Source of the DNA: Halomonas sp.
Lineage (GTDB): Bacteria; Pseudomonadota; Gammaproteobacteria; Pseudomonadales; Halomonadaceae
DNA length: 6,651 bases
Assembly (NCBI GenBank): GCA_007116835.1
Contig: SKHS01000037.1
Location: 1-6,651, forward strand
Reading direction: 5' to 3'
The translations under genes and the position numbers were made by a program. Within the stretch, counting starts at the first letter, position 1; each line of letters starts with the position of its first letter. The notes under the pieces are model-generated. The model ran no database searches, was not told the DNA's origin, and saw nothing but the letters and a program-made list of their open reading frames with translations. Positions 5,259 to 6,651 of this stretch are shown here, in pieces.

Positions 5259-6602
5259 ATGACCGCCTCAAATACCGCCATCTTCTCAGTCAGCGAACTC
5301 AATCTCAAGGCGCGCAAAGCGCTAGAGCGAGACATGGGTGAGGTATGGGTGGAAGGCGAGCTTTCGAACGTTTCTCGCCCGGCCTCTGGGCATATTTACT
5401 TCACGTTGAAGGATGACCGCGCGCAAATTCGCTGTGCACTATTTCGCCAGCGGGCGAGGTTTGTTGCCGCCCCCCTGCGCGATGGCGATCAGGTAAAACT
5501 ACGCGGGCGCGTCTCGCTGTTCGAACCGCGCGGCGACTATCAGCTGATTGCCGAGGCCGTGCAGGCGGCGGGCTTAGGGGAGTTACTGGCGGCATTTGAG
5601 CGCCTAAAAGCACAGTTGCAAAGCGAAGGCGTATTTGCCAATGCTCGCCCCCTACCCTTTCCGCCCCGCAAGATTTTGATGTTAAGCTCTGCCAGCGGCG
5701 CGGCCATTCGCGATGTATTGGCGGTGCTGGCGGCGCGCTGGCCCCTGGCGGATGTCACGCTGATTCCGGTGCCCGTACAAGGTGCCGAGGCCGCCCCTGC
5801 GATGATTTCTGCGCTGGGGTTATTAAACCGACAGGCACGCTTAGACCCTGACCAGGATGTGGTGCTGATCACCCGCGGCGGCGGTAGCCTAGAGGATTTG
5901 TGGGCGTTTAATAACGAGCATCTAGCACGGGCGATTTTTCACTCCCGTTTGCCGGTGATGTCAGCGGTGGGTCACGAAGTGGATGTCACCCTGGCGGATT
6001 TCGCTGCGGATATGCGCGCCCCTACCCCCTCAGCGGCGGCCGAGCGTTTAGTGCCTGACCAAAAAGCGCTAAAGCACCAATTGTCTCAGCTAGAAAACCG
6101 CTTACGTCGTGCCATGCAGGCACGCTTAGAACGCGATAGCCAACAGCTGGATACCTTGCGTGCCCGGCTTCGCCACCCTGGCGAACAGCTTGACCGCCAG
6201 CGGCAACACGTTACCGCCCTTTATCAACGGCTGCAGCGCGCCATGCAGCAAAGCGTTCAGCAGCAGCAAGCGCGGGTCACGCAGTTAAGCAAGCGCTTAG
6301 CCAGCCAAGATATGGCGCGCCTGCACCGTGCAGAACAAGAGCATATTAGCCAGCTTCAGCGCCGTTTAGCCAGCGCTATGCAGCGAGCGTTGGAAGTACG
6401 TCAGACACGCTTGAGTAGCGCCGCCCGTGAGCTAAATGCCGTCAGCCCGCTTGCAGTATTGGGGCGCGGCTATGCCATTGCCCAAGATGACAAGGGCCAT
6501 GTTATCCGCCGGGCAGAGGACACCGCGCCAGGCCAGAAGCTCTCGCTTCGGCTGGGGGAAGGCAGGCTAAACGTGGAAGTAAAACGGCGCTACAAAAAGT
6601 AG
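5259..6602 (+). CDS. xseA: Exodeoxyribonuclease VII large subunit
   Basis: Catalytic subunit of exonuclease VII, which with several small XseB subunits degrades single-stranded DNA from either end into acid-soluble oligonucleotides during repair. The 447 residues (E. coli XseA is 456) show an N-terminal OB-fold at about 8-105 (VWVEGELSNVSRPASGHIYF); the catalytic domain at about 135-265 with SSASGAAIRD (143-152), RGGGSLEDLWAFN (206-218), GHEVDVT (238-244) and APTPSAAAE (254-262); a long Gln/Arg-rich coiled coil at about 266-395 that binds XseB; and the C-terminal SPLAVLGRGYAI (396-407) strand region. The start at ATG 5259 is the only Met start after the upstream in-frame stop TGA at 5220 and fits the family N-terminus, though only a distant GGA (5242-5244) serves as Shine-Dalgarno. 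It is transcribed away from the phosphate operon; xseB is not in this window. No missing key residues were noticed. Confidence 0.97.
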   Translation: MTASNTAIFSVSELNLKARKALERDMGEVWVEGELSNVSRPASGHIYFTLKDDRAQIRCALFRQRARFVAAPLRDGDQVKLRGRVSLFEPRGDYQLIAEAVQAAGLGELLAAFERLKAQLQSEGVFANARPLPFPPRKILMLSSASGAAIRDVLAVLAARWPLADVTLIPVPVQGAEAAPAMISALGLLNRQARLDPDQDVVLITRGGGSLEDLWAFNNEHLARAIFHSRLPVMSAVGHEVDVTLADFAADMRAPTPSAAAERLVPDQKALKHQLSQLENRLRRAMQARLERDSQQLDTLRARLRHPGEQLDRQRQHVTALYQRLQRAMQQSVQQQQARVTQLSKRLASQDMARLHRAEQEHISQLQRRLASAMQRALEVRQTRLSSAARELNAVSPLAVLGRGYAIAQDDKGHVIRRAEDTAPGQKLSLRLGEGRLNVEVKRRYKK

Positions 6603-6607
6603 CGCCG
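6581..6607 (-). terminator. Hairpin overlapping the xseA stop, terminator-like on the minus strand
   Basis: CGGCGCTAC (6585-6593) and GTAGCGCCG (6599-6607) form a perfect 9-bp GC-rich stem around AAAAA on the plus strand; the xseA TAG stop is inside the right arm. In the plus direction no T run follows, so it is not a classic xseA terminator. In the minus direction the stem is followed by TTTTAC, closer to a terminator for a convergent gene entering from the right. It may still block 3' exonucleases on the xseA mRNA. Confidence 0.45.
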
Positions 6608-6635
6608 CAGGCTTAACATCCCTGTTAACGAATCA

Positions 6636-6651
6636 TTACTCTTTCTTGTCA
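6636..6651 (-). CDS. Possible C-terminal end of a convergent gene (only a few codons visible)
   Basis: On the minus strand the right edge can be read as GAC AAG AAA GAG TAA, ending Asp-Lys-Lys-Glu-stop at 6638-6636, a plausible charged C-terminus. The idea is supported mainly by the terminator-like hairpin about 30 bases further on, which is orientated for minus-strand transcription. Between them lies a small TTAACA/TGTTAA inverted repeat (6613-6628). With four codons no product can be suggested, and the reading could be chance. Confidence 0.25.

Overview
The window looks like chromosomal DNA of a moderately GC-rich gammaproteobacterium. A halophilic Halomonadaceae-like host is my best guess: the GuaA, GuaB and XseA sequences are clearly gammaproteobacterial and a sodium/phosphate transporter sits among them. 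This assignment is inference from memory of the families, not a search. No mobile element, CRISPR array, tRNA or rRNA was seen.

Layout: bases 1-1376 (minus) are guaA, GMP synthase, whose last ~66 codons lie off the left edge. Bases 1474-2943 (minus) are guaB, IMP dehydrogenase. Between them a perfect 9-bp hairpin followed by a T-rich run resembles a terminator or attenuator inside the guaBA operon. guaB has its own promoter with a consensus TATAAT. Bases 3098-3784 (minus) are a PhoU-domain protein, and 3809-5008 (minus) a Na+/phosphate cotransporter. These two form a short operon that ends in a hairpin just upstream of the guaB promoter. The 250-bp divergent region (5009-5258) carries two PhoB-box-like elements pointing at the transporter and a sigma70-type promoter pointing at xseA. 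Bases 5259-6602 (plus) are xseA, the large subunit of exonuclease VII. The right end holds a hairpin overlapping the xseA stop and possibly the last codons of a convergent gene.

How the parts relate: guaB and guaA together convert IMP to XMP to GMP. In E. coli guaBA and xseA are divergent neighbours; here a two-gene phosphate module with its own control signals and terminator lies between them. The module looks phosphate-starvation controlled: a membrane Na+/Pi carrier plus a separate PhoU protein, domains that are fused in E. coli YjbB. The PhoU protein keeps the first E-x-x-x-D metal motif but has lost the second.

The main genes are well-known families. The parts most worth a second look are the regulatory DNA (tandem Pho boxes, the intra-operon hairpin, the repeated GGYGAATA element) and the half-degenerate PhoU.
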